Of a DNA stretch of 25,019 nt, positions 1 through 10,019 are shown piece by piece. Where the stretch lies: positions 1 through 25,019 of the forward strand of contig MSJI02000296.1 in NCBI GenBank assembly GCA_001931905.2, read 5' to 3'. The DNA comes from Cladosporium sp. IMV 00045. Taxonomy: Eukaryota; Ascomycota; Dothideomycetes; Cladosporiales; Cladosporiaceae. Each line of letters starts with the position of its first letter. Position 1 is the stretch's first letter. Below the pieces are notes generated by a model, which saw only the letters and a program-made list of their open reading frames with translations, searched no databases and was not told where the DNA came from. The position numbers were made by a program, and so were the translations under genes.

Positions 1-1331
1 GTATAGTCACCAGTCAATCCCAGTCGTACCCCTGCGCCATGCAGAAACGCTACCCTAGACTAGCCCTCATCTACCGAGGCTATAAGATCGACAAAGTAAG
101 GCCAGGGCTTGCAAGGCAACGCCTGGAGATAGCTACGAAACGAGGAATTCGTCAGGTCGGCTGTCTTGAAATATTTGGAGGGAGCCTGATGATTGGTACA
201 CAAGCCATCGGAACTTATATTAAGTGGGGGGTTTGCTGGCGGCTCTATGCGCCTTGTACCTTGCAGCAGAAACGGGCAACGCGAGGTCCAGGGGTTGGTG
301 TGCTTCTTTTTCTGCAGGTCCGGCGCCAGGGAGGTCCAGGCTGCGTTTCGTGTGGTACCACGAGTAGCTAAGGTGCTCTGTTGTGTATTACGATCCAGTT
401 GGTATGGAATTGATTCAAGACCGGTCCTCTTCAGGACGATGAGCAGAAGCAAATCCTTTGCCTTTGTCTTTACCGTCAAGCCAAGTCTGCTCAGACCACC
501 GCAAGACGATCAATGGCTTGGATTGGTTACTTCTTTCGTCAAGCCCGGTGGTAGAAGCGTCCGGGGGGAAATCTCGCTTTTCTGGATGGTCGTCGTGTGG
601 AGATGGAACATCCATGCGTATATGTACCTGTATGGCGTATACGACACCTGCCGGGATGTTCAGATATGTTGGAACCACTTTGCAGCTATATCTATCTCTT
701 GCCGTCTATCGCTTCTGATCGATCTTCTTGGTTCTGGTCGTCTCCCTCGTCTGACAATTCACAAACATGCGACTGCACGTGACACCAAGGGATGAAGTGA
801 GGAAACGAAGGAATGAACAGCTACACGTGCTAATCGCTGGCTCGCCTCTAGTCTGGACTGATCTGCGAGCCTTGACTCGCCGGCAGACCGTCCCCTGAGC
901 CTTGAGCGTGCGTGTGAAACACTTTCCACTTCTTTCCCCCCCAGTCGCGGTGTGAACCCATGTCCATGCCCTCGCCTAATGCTCTAATGCCCATCCAACC
1001 CCAACTGCCGTGAGGATTCCTGCCAAAACTATCTGTAGCACTACTGCATCTCTTCTCTCCATCGTCGTGTGTGCTCGCTCGTTCGTCGTGCCTCTGCATC
1101 GCTCTCTCGCTCGTCTGCAATCCTCCCATTCCCAGCATTCGCGCCGCCTCGGACGACGGTTTCATTGACTTTCACGCCGCGGCCCGCCAAACCCCTAGCC
1201 CGGACGCCCTAATACCACTGGTGTCCTATGGGCCCAAGAAGGAACAACCTCGCATGTTGGCTGCCTTAGCCACTAATCGAAGGTAGTCACCCTGTGTGCC
1301 AGCTGCGTAAGGTAGGCGCCTCGTCTCCGTT
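1..1331. other. Intergenic / 5' region of the Sec7-PH gene, no gene seen
   Basis: No open frame here resembles a known protein, and none shows the C/G-ending codon bias of the neighbouring genes. The last 300 bases (about 1040-1130 and 1320-1331) are pyrimidine-rich with CTC/TCT runs. This is usual for core promoter and leader sequence in filamentous fungi, so this half is probably the promoter and 5' UTR of the gene at 1332. The first 700 bases could hold the edge of a neighbouring gene, but I cannot support one. Confidence 0.6.
776..829. promoter_or_regulatory. Pair of CACGTG E-box palindromes
   Basis: CACGTG occurs at 776-781 and again at 824-829, 48 bp apart and about 500 bp upstream of the Sec7-PH start codon. 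This hexamer is the core site of bHLH regulators such as the Cbf1/Pho4 type. Only the spacing and the palindromes are visible; binding is inferred and weak. Confidence 0.25.
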
Positions 1332-4300
1332 ATGTCGCTTCGTGGACCGTCTGCAGCGCTGCAGCACTCGACGCCCTCAGCTCCACGCCAGGTACCTCCA
1401 CGGGCCAGTTCAAACACAACTCTGCGCGACAACTACTACGCCGACCGCATCCGCTCTTCACCGCCCACCACGCCGCGGAACCCGGAGCGCCGCTCGCGCA
1501 AGGGCAAGGAGCCTGCCCGTCCCCAGACCTCAAAGCACTCCCATGGAGAGTCGTGGTCCAGCACGACCCGTGACAGCGTCGTGGACAATTTGCTCATGTC
1601 TCTCGACGAGCTCTCCATGCAAATGAAGGGCACCTTCGACAGTGTGCGCCTCGACAGCATGGATCAGGAGAAAGAGAGGGAGGCGGATAGGATCCGCCAG
1701 GCGCCTCTACGTGCCGCCATGAACCGACCTCCAACACGGAACCGCGGCCATACCTACTCTTCTTCTATGTCCTCCGACTTCGACCGCCGTGCTGCTCATG
1801 ATTCCCCGTCGAGCAAGCTTGCGAGCCCTCCGGCGAAGAGCAGGCGCAGCAACAGCAGCTCGACATTCAATACATTCGCAACGCCTAAACACGGCCGGGC
1901 TGGACCTCCTACATCAAAGTACAACGGACATGGAAGGGAAAGGACAGGCAGCGAAACGGAGCCCAGAAGAAATCATTCGACGCCGAACAAATCCATGCCA
2001 GGACATCAGAGGGAGGATAGTCAACTGTCAATTGCCGACTTGGGATACGATGCGGTGCTCGAGTCGAGCAGATTGGCGTTCAATGGCAGGTCTATCAGCA
2101 TGGACCACATCTACGGAGAGGCCAATGGCGACAGGACGACATCAATGATGAACCGCGGCAGGCCCGTGCCTTCGACATTTAGCAAATACGAATCGCACGC
2201 GGACGCCGCTCCTGAGCCTACGATTGCCGCCGGCCCTCGGAAACAGGAGAACCCCTCTGCCACAGGACCGGTGTACGTGAACGCGGCGCAGAAGCAAAGC
2301 TCGCTCCGCAAGCAGACCACACAGTCTGACTTGCGCTCGGTGAACAATCCTGCCATTCCGCAGGGCATCAGGGACCAGGCTAGCGAGTTTGTTCGCAGCA
2401 ATGGTCTCCGCGGTGAGACTGTTGCCCACTGCTCCTCCGACGGCAGGATGGGTAACAGCTCAAGACGGAATGGCTCTCCTCAAAGAGAGAAGCCTGGGTT
2501 CTTTAAGCGTGTCTTTGGCGGATCTTCAACTCGTTTGCCAGCAGTCGAACCGCCGCAGGCAGCTGAGCCCCCTAACAACAGTCGCAACCAGTCGAACAGC
2601 CAAAGGGACACATCGCATCACCAGAACGATGGACCCGCGAACGTTTCACATCCTCCTGTTTCGTTGAACAAGAAGCCCTCTTCCTTCTTCAGGAGAAGGA
2701 AGCGATCAATCTCGGAGAACGCACCGCCGCCGCCTGCCATACCACCAAATGTGAGCATGGAGAGGCGAGCGCCGCAATCAACTTCGTCAGTCAGCAGCTT
2801 GCGCGAAGTGATGGATTCGTACCTGAGCAAGATCGAGAATCCATCAAGGCTGCGCAACGAAGAACAGGCCCCACAGCGTTCTGCTTCTCGCGACTCCCGC
2901 ATGGACTCGCGACAGGAAGATTCGGATGATTTGGAGTTGTTCCACTCAGGATACTCCTCACCGCCGGCTGATGCTTCTCTTGGTGCAGGAAACCCGCTCT
3001 CACGACATGGGACATTACGGTTGGAACCGGAAGTCGAGAGCCCTTCATCTAAAATGAAAGTGAAGAAGCGCAGACCAGAGCCTGTACCCAGTGCAAGTGC
3101 GCCAGAAATGGTAACGACTTCAGTATTGCACGATGCTGCCGCCAACGGCGGATCATCAGCAGAAGTCTCTCCCCTGACCGTCACGCACCCAGTGTCAGCA
3201 AAAATCTCACCAGTAACGGATGCATTTTCACGTGCACAGGCTGAAAGCGATCGGCCTGTGAGTCCCGCGAGTCGTGCAAGTACCGGCGACCGTATCATTG
3301 CATCTGGCGATGGTGCTGGCGTTAATAATGTGGAGCAAAATAAGGAGACGCTCGACTTCCCCGCGGATCTTAACGGTGAATCTTATAGGCATAATGAAAG
3401 CCGCTTAACAACGCACGACACCCTGCATGCATATGATCGACCAGGGACTAAGACAAATCACCAGCCCGACGAGGCGGACGAGGAAGAAAACAAGAGTGGC
3501 CATGCCCCCTCCAGCTCGGACTTGCTGCAGTCACACTCACACGCCGCCTCAATGAAGCTACCTTCGATTTTCGCTGCAGTACGCTCAGCAGACAAAACCC
3601 AGCGCCCGCCATCCGAACCAGCCAATACTCTGCCGATTGTACAGGTCGATGGGAACGATGCGCCCAGGCCTTCCGTTGACACCATCGGCGTGAGACAAGC
3701 AAACATGTACGACGACGAAGACGTGAAAGAGCGAGCACGCCGCATTTTCGAGGGCGACGAAGAGGATGTCAACAGGATGGACGCAGCAGCATGGCTTGGA
3801 GAAGCCAAATATCTGAACAGACGGACACTGGACGCCTATATGCAACAGTTCGATTTCACCAAGCTGAACGTGCTGTCGACACTGCGAGCCCTCTGTGGCA
3901 AGCTGGTGCTCAGAGGCGAAACGCAACAATTCGATCGCATCATCACCGCTCTGTCGGCACGATGGTGTGAATGCAACCCCAACCACGGCTTCAAGGCACA
4001 GGATGTGGTGCACACGATCTTTTACTCCCTCATTCTGTTGAACACGGACTTGCACATGGCAGACATTGGCGAGAAGATGTCCAAGAACGCATATGTCAAG
4101 AACACCCTGCCGACCGTACGACGAGTTGTGATGGATGCGGCTCCCAACGCGTTTGAGGATGCGACTGTGAAGGCTGCCTCCGGCTCACAACACAGGCCGT
4201 CAATCCCATGGATTGACTCTAGCAATTCGGTGCCCACAGGTGAGGTGCAAACCCCCGATCAGCCTGCGGAGCGAACTTCCTCAGACATGCCGCGCCCGGT

Positions 4301-6305
4301 CATTTCAAAGCGTATGTCGATTCGTCCTGGCATGTTCCGCGCCGAATCCGACGGCTTTGTGCCCGATTCCAGCAACACGACTTCGTCCAACGCGCTGGTC
4401 AGCACGCCCTGGACCGGCTCAATGCGCCTGTGGGAGTTCGAAATCGAAACCGCCCTGAAATCGTTTTACAGCTCGATCAAGATCGAACCGCTACCCCTGC
4501 TGGATCTCGCGGTCTCCGACGTCCGACCAACTGAGCGTAACCTTAATGTTGCTGGTGGACTTAAACGTACGGGCTCTGTTATCAGCAAAGCCCCATCGGA
4601 AGCTACTTCATACCGATCGAAGGCGGGTCTTCGTGGTCTCGCACTGGGCTGGCAGGCTCGGAACACTCGATCTCGCCAAAAGGTGTATCCCTCCAGCACT
4701 ATTGGTTCCTCACGCACGAGCTTCGACGATAACAGCAGTCTTTACTCGCCTGCTCAAAGCAGTACTTGGAGCAAAAACTCTTATGCTAGAACCCTTACAT
4801 CAACTTCTGTTGGCAGTCTTGGATACCATCTCAGCCCAACCGATACGGCGTACAAGCATTCAATTGGATTTGCCAATGCCCTCTCTCAGGCAATCATTCG
4901 TGAAGAAGGCGGAACCAACGTTGACACGGATTCTGTTACGCTCAAGCAAGATCTTCTTGAAGACGAGTCATTGACTTTGGAGGGTGCGCCTTGGGCGAAG
5001 GAAGGCTTGGTGAAGCATAAGCATCACCTTGAAGGACCCGAGCGTAAATCCAGGGACAGGCACTGGAACGAGTGCTTTGCCGTCATCAGCAAGGGCAAAC
5101 TCACTTTGTTCAACTTCAACACTGGTACGACCAAGTCATACTCGTTAGGCCGCGCCCGTTTGCAGAAGGGCACCAGCATTCGCGCACCTAGCATCACCAA
5201 CGCACAGGTTGGAGGTGGCGACTGGACCGAGAACGCCGAACAGCTCGACTCCTTCGCCCTCCGCCAGACGATTGCTTCTACTCTTCCGCCACCTGGCTAC
5301 AGCAAAGCTCGCCCACACGTCTGGGCCCTCAGCTTGCCCTCTGGCGCAGTTCACCTGTTTCAGGTTGGCACTCCGGAGATTGCGCAAGAATGGATGAGTA
5401 CTGCAAACTACTGGTCTGCACGTCTCAGCAAGGAGCCCTTGTCCGGTGGTGTCTCGAACATCGAGTATGGATGGTCCGAGGCTGTGATCAACCCGGCTGT
5501 GCTGGAGCGCACCTCGAGCATCACGAGCAACACTACCGTACCCGTTCCGCCACCTTCGATCCGCAACCGTCCACGCGGGCACACTCACACCTCATCTAAC
5601 GGCGGTGGGCGACCTAGCATCCAGTCGTCAGTACGCAGTAGCTTTGACAACATGGCCGGAGGTCCGCGTCACAAATTGCCCAGCGACAAGATTCAAATCA
5701 CCGACTGGCAACCACCCAGCCAGAGCATGATGGCCAGTCAATTGATGGAGGTCGACCAACTCAAGAGTTTGCAGACCTATGTTGCTAACGTGGAGGCGGA
5801 GCTTGAGAGTCACAACGAGTTGAAGCACGGTATCGAACTTGCTGTAAGTTTCCCATGTCGCTGCTGCACACATCTGCAGACGTCTATCTTTCAAACACCT
5901 GCTAACACCCAATCTCAGTACTCCTTCCGTGCCTCCAACTACTTCAAGGCCATGTCCAACTGGCAACGCAAGTCCGAATATCTGCTGCGCGAGATCGTCA
6001 AGTTCAGGACCTACATTGAATCTTTGACCGCGGCCGGCGCGGCCAAGGAAGAAGTCCTTGCGAGACGCGCCGAGCGCGACGCTGAGCTGGCGGTCATTCG
6101 GAGCAATGCCGCTGCCGCCGTTGCTGCTGCCAACCACCCGGAAGATGACGAGTCCTTGGAGACGGCGGTCGAAGCTGTCGAAGTCTTGCCACAAGACAAT
6201 GAGAGCAGCGACGACGACGACAAATTCGAAGAGGCCGTCGAGAGCAGAGATATCACCCCGAGGCAGAGTGCGATGCCTCCTCCCATTGCTGAAGCAGTGG
6301 CTTGA
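1332..6305 (+). CDS. Sec7-PH domain ARF guanine-nucleotide exchange factor (Syt1/EFA6-like)
   Basis: Predicted to catalyse GDP-GTP exchange on ARF-type GTPases in membrane traffic. Model: exon 1332-5843, intron 5844-5918 (GTAAGT..CTCAG, branch GCTAAC), exon 5919-6305; 1632 aa. Residues 1-790 are low-complexity and Ser/Arg/Pro-rich. The Sec7 domain (about 797-930) keeps the catalytic 'glutamic finger' in RGETQQFDRI (Glu863) and the signature SLILLNTDLH. A PH domain (about 1219-1366, LVKHKHHLEG to WMSTANYW) would bind phosphoinositides. A coiled-coil-like segment (about 1470-1570 of the unspliced frame) and an acidic tail follow. The Sec7-PH-coiled-coil order fits the EFA6/PSD and yeast Syt1 class rather than the BIG/GBF class. 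The intron is 75 nt with no stop, so a naive reading adds 25 unrelated residues; splicing restores GIELA-YSFRASNYF. ATG 1332 is the first in frame. The domain calls are firm; the yeast orthologue is inferred. Confidence 0.93.
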   Translation: MSLRGPSAALQHSTPSAPRQVPPRASSNTTLRDNYYADRIRSSPPTTPRNPERRSRKGKEPARPQTSKHSHGESWSSTTRDSVVDNLLMSLDELSMQMKGTFDSVRLDSMDQEKEREADRIRQAPLRAAMNRPPTRNRGHTYSSSMSSDFDRRAAHDSPSSKLASPPAKSRRSNSSSTFNTFATPKHGRAGPPTSKYNGHGRERTGSETEPRRNHSTPNKSMPGHQREDSQLSIADLGYDAVLESSRLAFNGRSISMDHIYGEANGDRTTSMMNRGRPVPSTFSKYESHADAAPEPTIAAGPRKQENPSATGPVYVNAAQKQSSLRKQTTQSDLRSVNNPAIPQGIRDQASEFVRSNGLRGETVAHCSSDGRMGNSSRRNGSPQREKPGFFKRVFGGSSTRLPAVEPPQAAEPPNNSRNQSNSQRDTSHHQNDGPANVSHPPVSLNKKPSSFFRRRKRSISENAPPPPAIPPNVSMERRAPQSTSSVSSLREVMDSYLSKIENPSRLRNEEQAPQRSASRDSRMDSRQEDSDDLELFHSGYSSPPADASLGAGNPLSRHGTLRLEPEVESPSSKMKVKKRRPEPVPSASAPEMVTTSVLHDAAANGGSSAEVSPLTVTHPVSAKISPVTDAFSRAQAESDRPVSPASRASTGDRIIASGDGAGVNNVEQNKETLDFPADLNGESYRHNESRLTTHDTLHAYDRPGTKTNHQPDEADEEENKSGHAPSSSDLLQSHSHAASMKLPSIFAAVRSADKTQRPPSEPANTLPIVQVDGNDAPRPSVDTIGVRQANMYDDEDVKERARRIFEGDEEDVNRMDAAAWLGEAKYLNRRTLDAYMQQFDFTKLNVLSTLRALCGKLVLRGETQQFDRIITALSARWCECNPNHGFKAQDVVHTIFYSLILLNTDLHMADIGEKMSKNAYVKNTLPTVRRVVMDAAPNAFEDATVKAASGSQHRPSIPWIDSSNSVPTGEVQTPDQPAERTSSDMPRPVISKRMSIRPGMFRAESDGFVPDSSNTTSSNALVSTPWTGSMRLWEFEIETALKSFYSSIKIEPLPLLDLAVSDVRPTERNLNVAGGLKRTGSVISKAPSEATSYRSKAGLRGLALGWQARNTRSRQKVYPSSTIGSSRTSFDDNSSLYSPAQSSTWSKNSYARTLTSTSVGSLGYHLSPTDTAYKHSIGFANALSQAIIREEGGTNVDTDSVTLKQDLLEDESLTLEGAPWAKEGLVKHKHHLEGPERKSRDRHWNECFAVISKGKLTLFNFNTGTTKSYSLGRARLQKGTSIRAPSITNAQVGGGDWTENAEQLDSFALRQTIASTLPPPGYSKARPHVWALSLPSGAVHLFQVGTPEIAQEWMSTANYWSARLSKEPLSGGVSNIEYGWSEAVINPAVLERTSSITSNTTVPVPPPSIRNRPRGHTHTSSNGGGRPSIQSSVRSSFDNMAGGPRHKLPSDKIQITDWQPPSQSMMASQLMEVDQLKSLQTYVANVEAELESHNELKHGIELAVSFPCRCCTHLQTSIFQTPANTQSQYSFRASNYFKAMSNWQRKSEYLLREIVKFRTYIESLTAAGAAKEEVLARRAERDAELAVIRSNAAAAVAAANHPEDDESLETAVEAVEVLPQDNESSDDDDKFEEAVESRDITPRQSAMPPPIAEAVA

Positions 6306-6858
6306 AGCAGCAAGACGATAATGTCCAGATCGGCAAGCACGCCATCAATTTTCAAACGATGTTTGTATTACTAGGAGGCGCCCGACAAAGAGTCCTCGAT
6401 TGCGATGGACATCGCTCCGGCGATCTATTGGTCAATTTTTTTTTTTCTTTTCTTTTTGGATAATTCAAGCAGGAGATCGAATGGGTTCGATGATGAAGGA
6501 ATACCCGGCTTTTTCTTTTTTGGCGATGAATTTACGCCCCAGCGACAGCCTTTTGTCAGGCTTTTCATTTTTTTCTTGTCTTCATTTCTGGCGGAGATAT
6601 ATGACTTTTCTAGATACCCGGGTTTTATTCTTCTTGTGTTGCTTTTTGTCTGAATACTCAAATAGAGTCCTCGCGTCATTATTATCCGATCTTGTCATCA
6701 AAGTGATCTTTTTCCCCGTAGTATGGTGATGTCAGCCGGTGGTCCCTGGCGATCTCCCGTGTTTCATGATACTTTCATCGATCCATTGCCGACTACCAGA
6801 TTTCTCGTTTATCCATCCCACTTCGCATCCTTGCTGCAACTCGCAACCGACTTATGAG
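6306..6858. other. Intergenic: Sec7-PH 3' UTR and LETM1-like 5' region
   Basis: No gene seen. A T-rich tract at about 6436-6461 and several TTTTTCTT clusters to 6610 lie where the 3' end of the upstream transcript is expected. The open frames here are made of Phe/Leu-rich translations of these T-tracts and are not convincing. An in-frame ATG at 6766 could extend the next protein by 31 residues. Confidence 0.6.
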
Positions 6859-6862
6859 ATGA
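6854..6862 (+). promoter_or_regulatory. Two-codon uORF (ATG AGA TGA) overlapping the start of the LETM1-like gene
   Basis: ATG at 6854 is followed by AGA and TGA (6860-6862). The TGA overlaps the preferred main start ATG at 6859 as ATGA. A ribosome starting at 6854 would terminate exactly on the main start, an arrangement known to permit reinitiation or to damp translation. The arrangement is directly visible; a regulatory effect is inferred. Confidence 0.35.
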
Positions 6863-8134
6863 CCACTCGCTACCCGAGCAGCTGCCTTCAAGCTGTCTCG
6901 TGCATACATCGCACCCAATATGCTTCTTCTCCTTCCTCTCCCGCCAACATAACCTTGCACATTTCATCTCTCCGCCACCGGCAACAACCCGCCTACTCAC
7001 GCCAATACTCCTTCTCCAAGAACGCCCCTCGCAAGAATGCCGCCAAACCGCCTCCCCCTCCCCGAGCACCCCTCCCTCCAGCCCGCGAGCAGCGCTCTGG
7101 CAACAACAATGTCGTCTCCGAAGCCCTCAATCCTCCGTCATCCACCCTCCCCCCACCCCTCGATCTGCCCACCCGCGGCTCCGAAAACTACTTTAAATAC
7201 CTCTACCGCACCGGCCGCGCCTACGGCTCCTTCTACAAAACCGGCTTCTTCGCCGTGTTGGCGAACCACCGCGCCGCGTCAGCGCTGAAAAAGCGCGTCG
7301 TCGCCGACATCAACGCGCGCAAACCGGATCTCGCACCCCCCGTCAGCGCCAGCAAGAGATGGACTTCCTTCCGCGACGAAGCGGTGCACAGAGCAGTGGT
7401 CAGCCGTGCGGATTTCCAGCTCCTCGAGCGTAACGCCAGGGACATTGCTAAGCTGCCCTTTTTCGGCCTCCTCATCCTCTTGCTGGGCGAATGGCTCCCC
7501 CTCCTCGTCCCTTTCATCCCAAACAGAGTCCCCGGAACGTGCCGCATTCCCAAGCAAGTGGCCGGCATGCGCGAGAAGAGCGAGGAGAGACGGCGGTTCA
7601 GTTTCAGGACTGGTGTGGAGGAACCTCAAGCCGCGCAGGTGGCTGTCGAGGGAGGGCGCTGGCGCATGATGGACAAGAGCAATGTGCGAGAGGTCCTCAA
7701 GAGCATGGACGCCAACCAGCTCACGCACTTGTCCTGCGTCCTCAACCAGCACAGTCGCGTCTGGGACCGCTTGCAGCTGCCCCCACCCACGGCTCTGTTG
7801 CGCCACAGCCTTGCCGCGCGTGTGCAGTATCTCGCTCTGGACGATTTCTTGCTCGTGAGGGATGGTGGGCCGGCGGGGCTGAAGGGTGAGGAAGTGATTA
7901 TTGCTTGTGAAGAGCGTGGAATTGATGTTTTGGGCAAGCCCGAGGAGAGGTTGAGGGCGGAGCTGGAGGCTTGGTTGAAGAAGCAGGCGGATGATGAGGG
8001 GAGGGGTTGGGCTGTGGTCGAGATGTTGTTTAGAAGGTGAGTGGTCTTGCTCATTCTCTCATTGCGAGTGGAAGTATCGATCGACTGACTGTCGGAACAG
8101 ACCCAATGCTTGGATCGGCACGAATCAGAGTTGA
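6859..8134 (+). CDS. Mitochondrial LETM1-domain (LETM1 RBD) protein
   Basis: LETM1/Mdm38-family proteins sit in the mitochondrial inner membrane and act in K+/H+ homeostasis and in contact with mitoribosomes. Model: exon 6859-8036, intron 8037-8100 (GTGAGT..CAG, branch CTGAC), exon 8101-8134; 403 aa. The N-terminus is rich in Ser, Arg and Gln and nearly free of acids (MTTRYPSSCLQ onwards), as in a mitochondrial presequence. A Pro-rich stretch follows. The family hallmark is a membrane segment LPFFGLLILLLGEWLPLL followed by VPFIPNRVPGTCR, then the 14-3-3-like ribosome-binding region to the end. Without the last intron the protein stops after LFRR. With it the end becomes LFRR-PNAWIGTNQS, close to the Arg-Pro-x-x-Trp ends I recall for this family. 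It is shorter than typical Mdm38, so it may be a second LETM1 paralogue. An upstream in-frame ATG (6766) is less likely. Confidence 0.85.
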
Positions 8135-8505
8135 GCCGATTGATCGTACGCGAGCATCGGTCTTCTTTGGTGGCCTTTAATTTTCTTCATATCGTCTCAT
8201 GTACCAACCACACGTCGAAAAAGGCGATTCGACATGTACAATAAGCTCATGGACGGAGACGTTCCACTCATATCTCATCTGCACAGAGATAGTATCAACA
8301 TGTATACCTATCAGAGAGACTATGTTACCAATTGACAGATCAAATGAAAGGTGGCAGAAGGGTTTCCATCTATCAGCTACATGAGTTCATCGCAAGCTAG
8401 GAACGAGACGGTTGCAGTGACGTTCTTTTTCTCTTCGACTTCGATAACATAATGCAAGTAGGATCAATCTGATCGTTTCAACGCCGCTTTCAACTCGAAC
8501 ACCAG

Positions 8506-8536
<31 letters not shown>

Positions 8537-8556
8537 ATCCGCAATCCACATTGATC
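8135..8556. other. Intergenic: LETM1-like 3' UTR and reductase promoter
   Basis: No gene seen. The sequence is more AT-rich than its neighbours, with no sustained codon bias on either strand. It ends in the adenine tract listed separately. Confidence 0.6.
8506..8537 (+). repeat. Poly(A) tract (A18-G-A13) in the leader of the reductase gene
   Basis: Thirty-one adenines are interrupted by a single G at 8524, ending 19 nt before the ATG at 8557. On the transcribed strand this gives an A-rich 5' leader or a nucleosome-excluding dA:dT promoter element. Length may vary between isolates, and homopolymer sequencing error is possible. Confidence 0.8.
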
Positions 8557-9785
8557 ATGTCCTCATACCCGTCTCCATCTCTACAGACACCACGTACAGC
8601 ACTCGTCTTCGGCGCCTCGGGCGTCGCGGGCTACGGCATCCTCAAAGCCCTCCTCACCCATCCACCCACGACCTTCGAACGAATCATCGGCCTGACCAGG
8701 CGTCCTCTGTCCAGCGACGTCGCGCGCCCACCAGCCGACGAACGTCTTGAACTCTACTCCGAAATCGACCTGCTCGATCGCGAGAAGTCCCTTCTTCAGT
8801 TGGAACACGTGCGAGGCATCAAGCAGGTCACGCACGTATATTACGCTGCTTACGCAGGCCATGGAGTGGAGACGAAGCGTGTGAATTGTGAGATGTTGAC
8901 GAACGCCATTGGGGCCGTGGAGATTTGTTGTCCGGGCTTGATGTTTGTTACGCTGAACACTGGGGACAAAGTATGGACATATCCCAGCCGATTGCTTGGG
9001 GTAATCATCTTGCCGCTGACAAACAACCTCCCCAGGCCTACGGCATCGAATTCCACACCAAAGTCCCCTTCAACCCACCCCTTCTGGAAAGCAGCCCCCG
9101 AATCCCCGAACCCTACGCCCAGAACATCTTCTACTACGAACAGTACGACATCCTCGCACGAGCGAGCGAAGGCAAAGCTTGGAACTTCTGCGAAATCCGA
9201 CCCGACGCGATCATCGGCTTCGTGCCGCGGAACAATTTCATGAACCTAGCGCAGGGTCTTGGGGTGTTTTTCAGCCTGTACCGCGAAGTGGAGGGTGAGG
9301 GAGCGGAGGTGAGGTTCCCCTATGGGGAAGCGGCGTGGACGGCGCTGCATACGGACTCTACTCAGGATTTGTTGGGGATGTTTCATGTCTTTGCTTCGCT
9401 GGCGGAGCCGGTGGGGAGGGTGACGGGGAAGACTATCAACGTTGTTGATGGGCCGGGGACGATCTGGAGGGAGGTTTGGCCGAGGTTGGCGGCGTGGTTT
9501 GGGCTGGTGGGTGTTGGGCCTGGAGAGAAGGAGCAGTGGTGGATGAAGAGGTGGGTTGGTGAGAGGGAGGCGGTGTGGGATGGGTTGGTGGAGAGGTGTG
9601 GGCTTAGAGCTTGGGTGTTGGAAGGGACGAGTTTTGGGTTTGTTGATGCGATGATCGGGTTGTCGTTCAGGAGGGATTACGATTCGACCGCTAGGAAGGA
9701 AGTTGGATTCATGGAGGAGAGGGATTCGTTTGACGGGTATAAGATCGCTTTTGACGAGATGAGGGCTGCGAGGATAATCCCTTGA
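8557..9785 (+). CDS. PRISE-like short-chain dehydrogenase/reductase
   Basis: NAD(P)H-dependent reductase of the progesterone 5-beta-reductase/iridoid synthase-like (PRISE, atypical extended SDR) group; the substrate is unknown. Model: exon 8557-8970, intron 8971-9035 (GTATGG..CCCAG, branch GCTGAC, phase 0), exon 9036-9785; 387 aa, a normal length for the family. The Rossmann motif GASGVAG lies at residues 19-25 and GLTRRPL follows it, as in PRISE enzymes. The spliced junction reads TLNTGDK-AYGIEF, matching the usual T-G-x-K-x-Y-G region. The active-site segment NIFYYEQYD (about 168-175) holds the expected Tyr pair. The first ATG in frame is 8557, after the poly(A) tract. Such genes are often accessory or part of secondary metabolism, but no biosynthetic partners are adjacent. 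Family firm, reaction unknown. Confidence 0.88.
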
Positions 9786-10019
9786 GGCTCAAATCGTGTC
9801 TAGACGCAAGGTTTCCATGCCGGTTATTACGAGTTCCCATGTTCTTGATGCATGCTGTTTGATTTGTTGAGTTTCGATATGCTGGGTATCTAAAACAGAT
9901 CTTGCCACGCATGAAGATCGTGTAGTATACATGTAGCTTGAGCAGAGATCATTAATTCCCACAGCCGCGCGCCAGAACGCCTTACCAAAATGCTATACAA
10001 TGCGGCAGTTATCCTGTGG

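Noticed and set aside
193..795. 200-codon + strand open frame near the left edge
   Set aside because: No domain, no codon bias, overlapping frames of similar length on both strands. Treated as noise.
6475..6490. GGTTCGA-like sequence as a tRNA B-box
   Set aside because: No A-box, acceptor stem or cloverleaf can be formed around it. No tRNA gene was found elsewhere in the intergenic regions.
6400..6729. Phe/Leu-rich frames after the Sec7-PH gene, resembling a membrane protein
   Set aside because: They arise from T-rich 3' UTR tracts; no start context, domain or codon bias.
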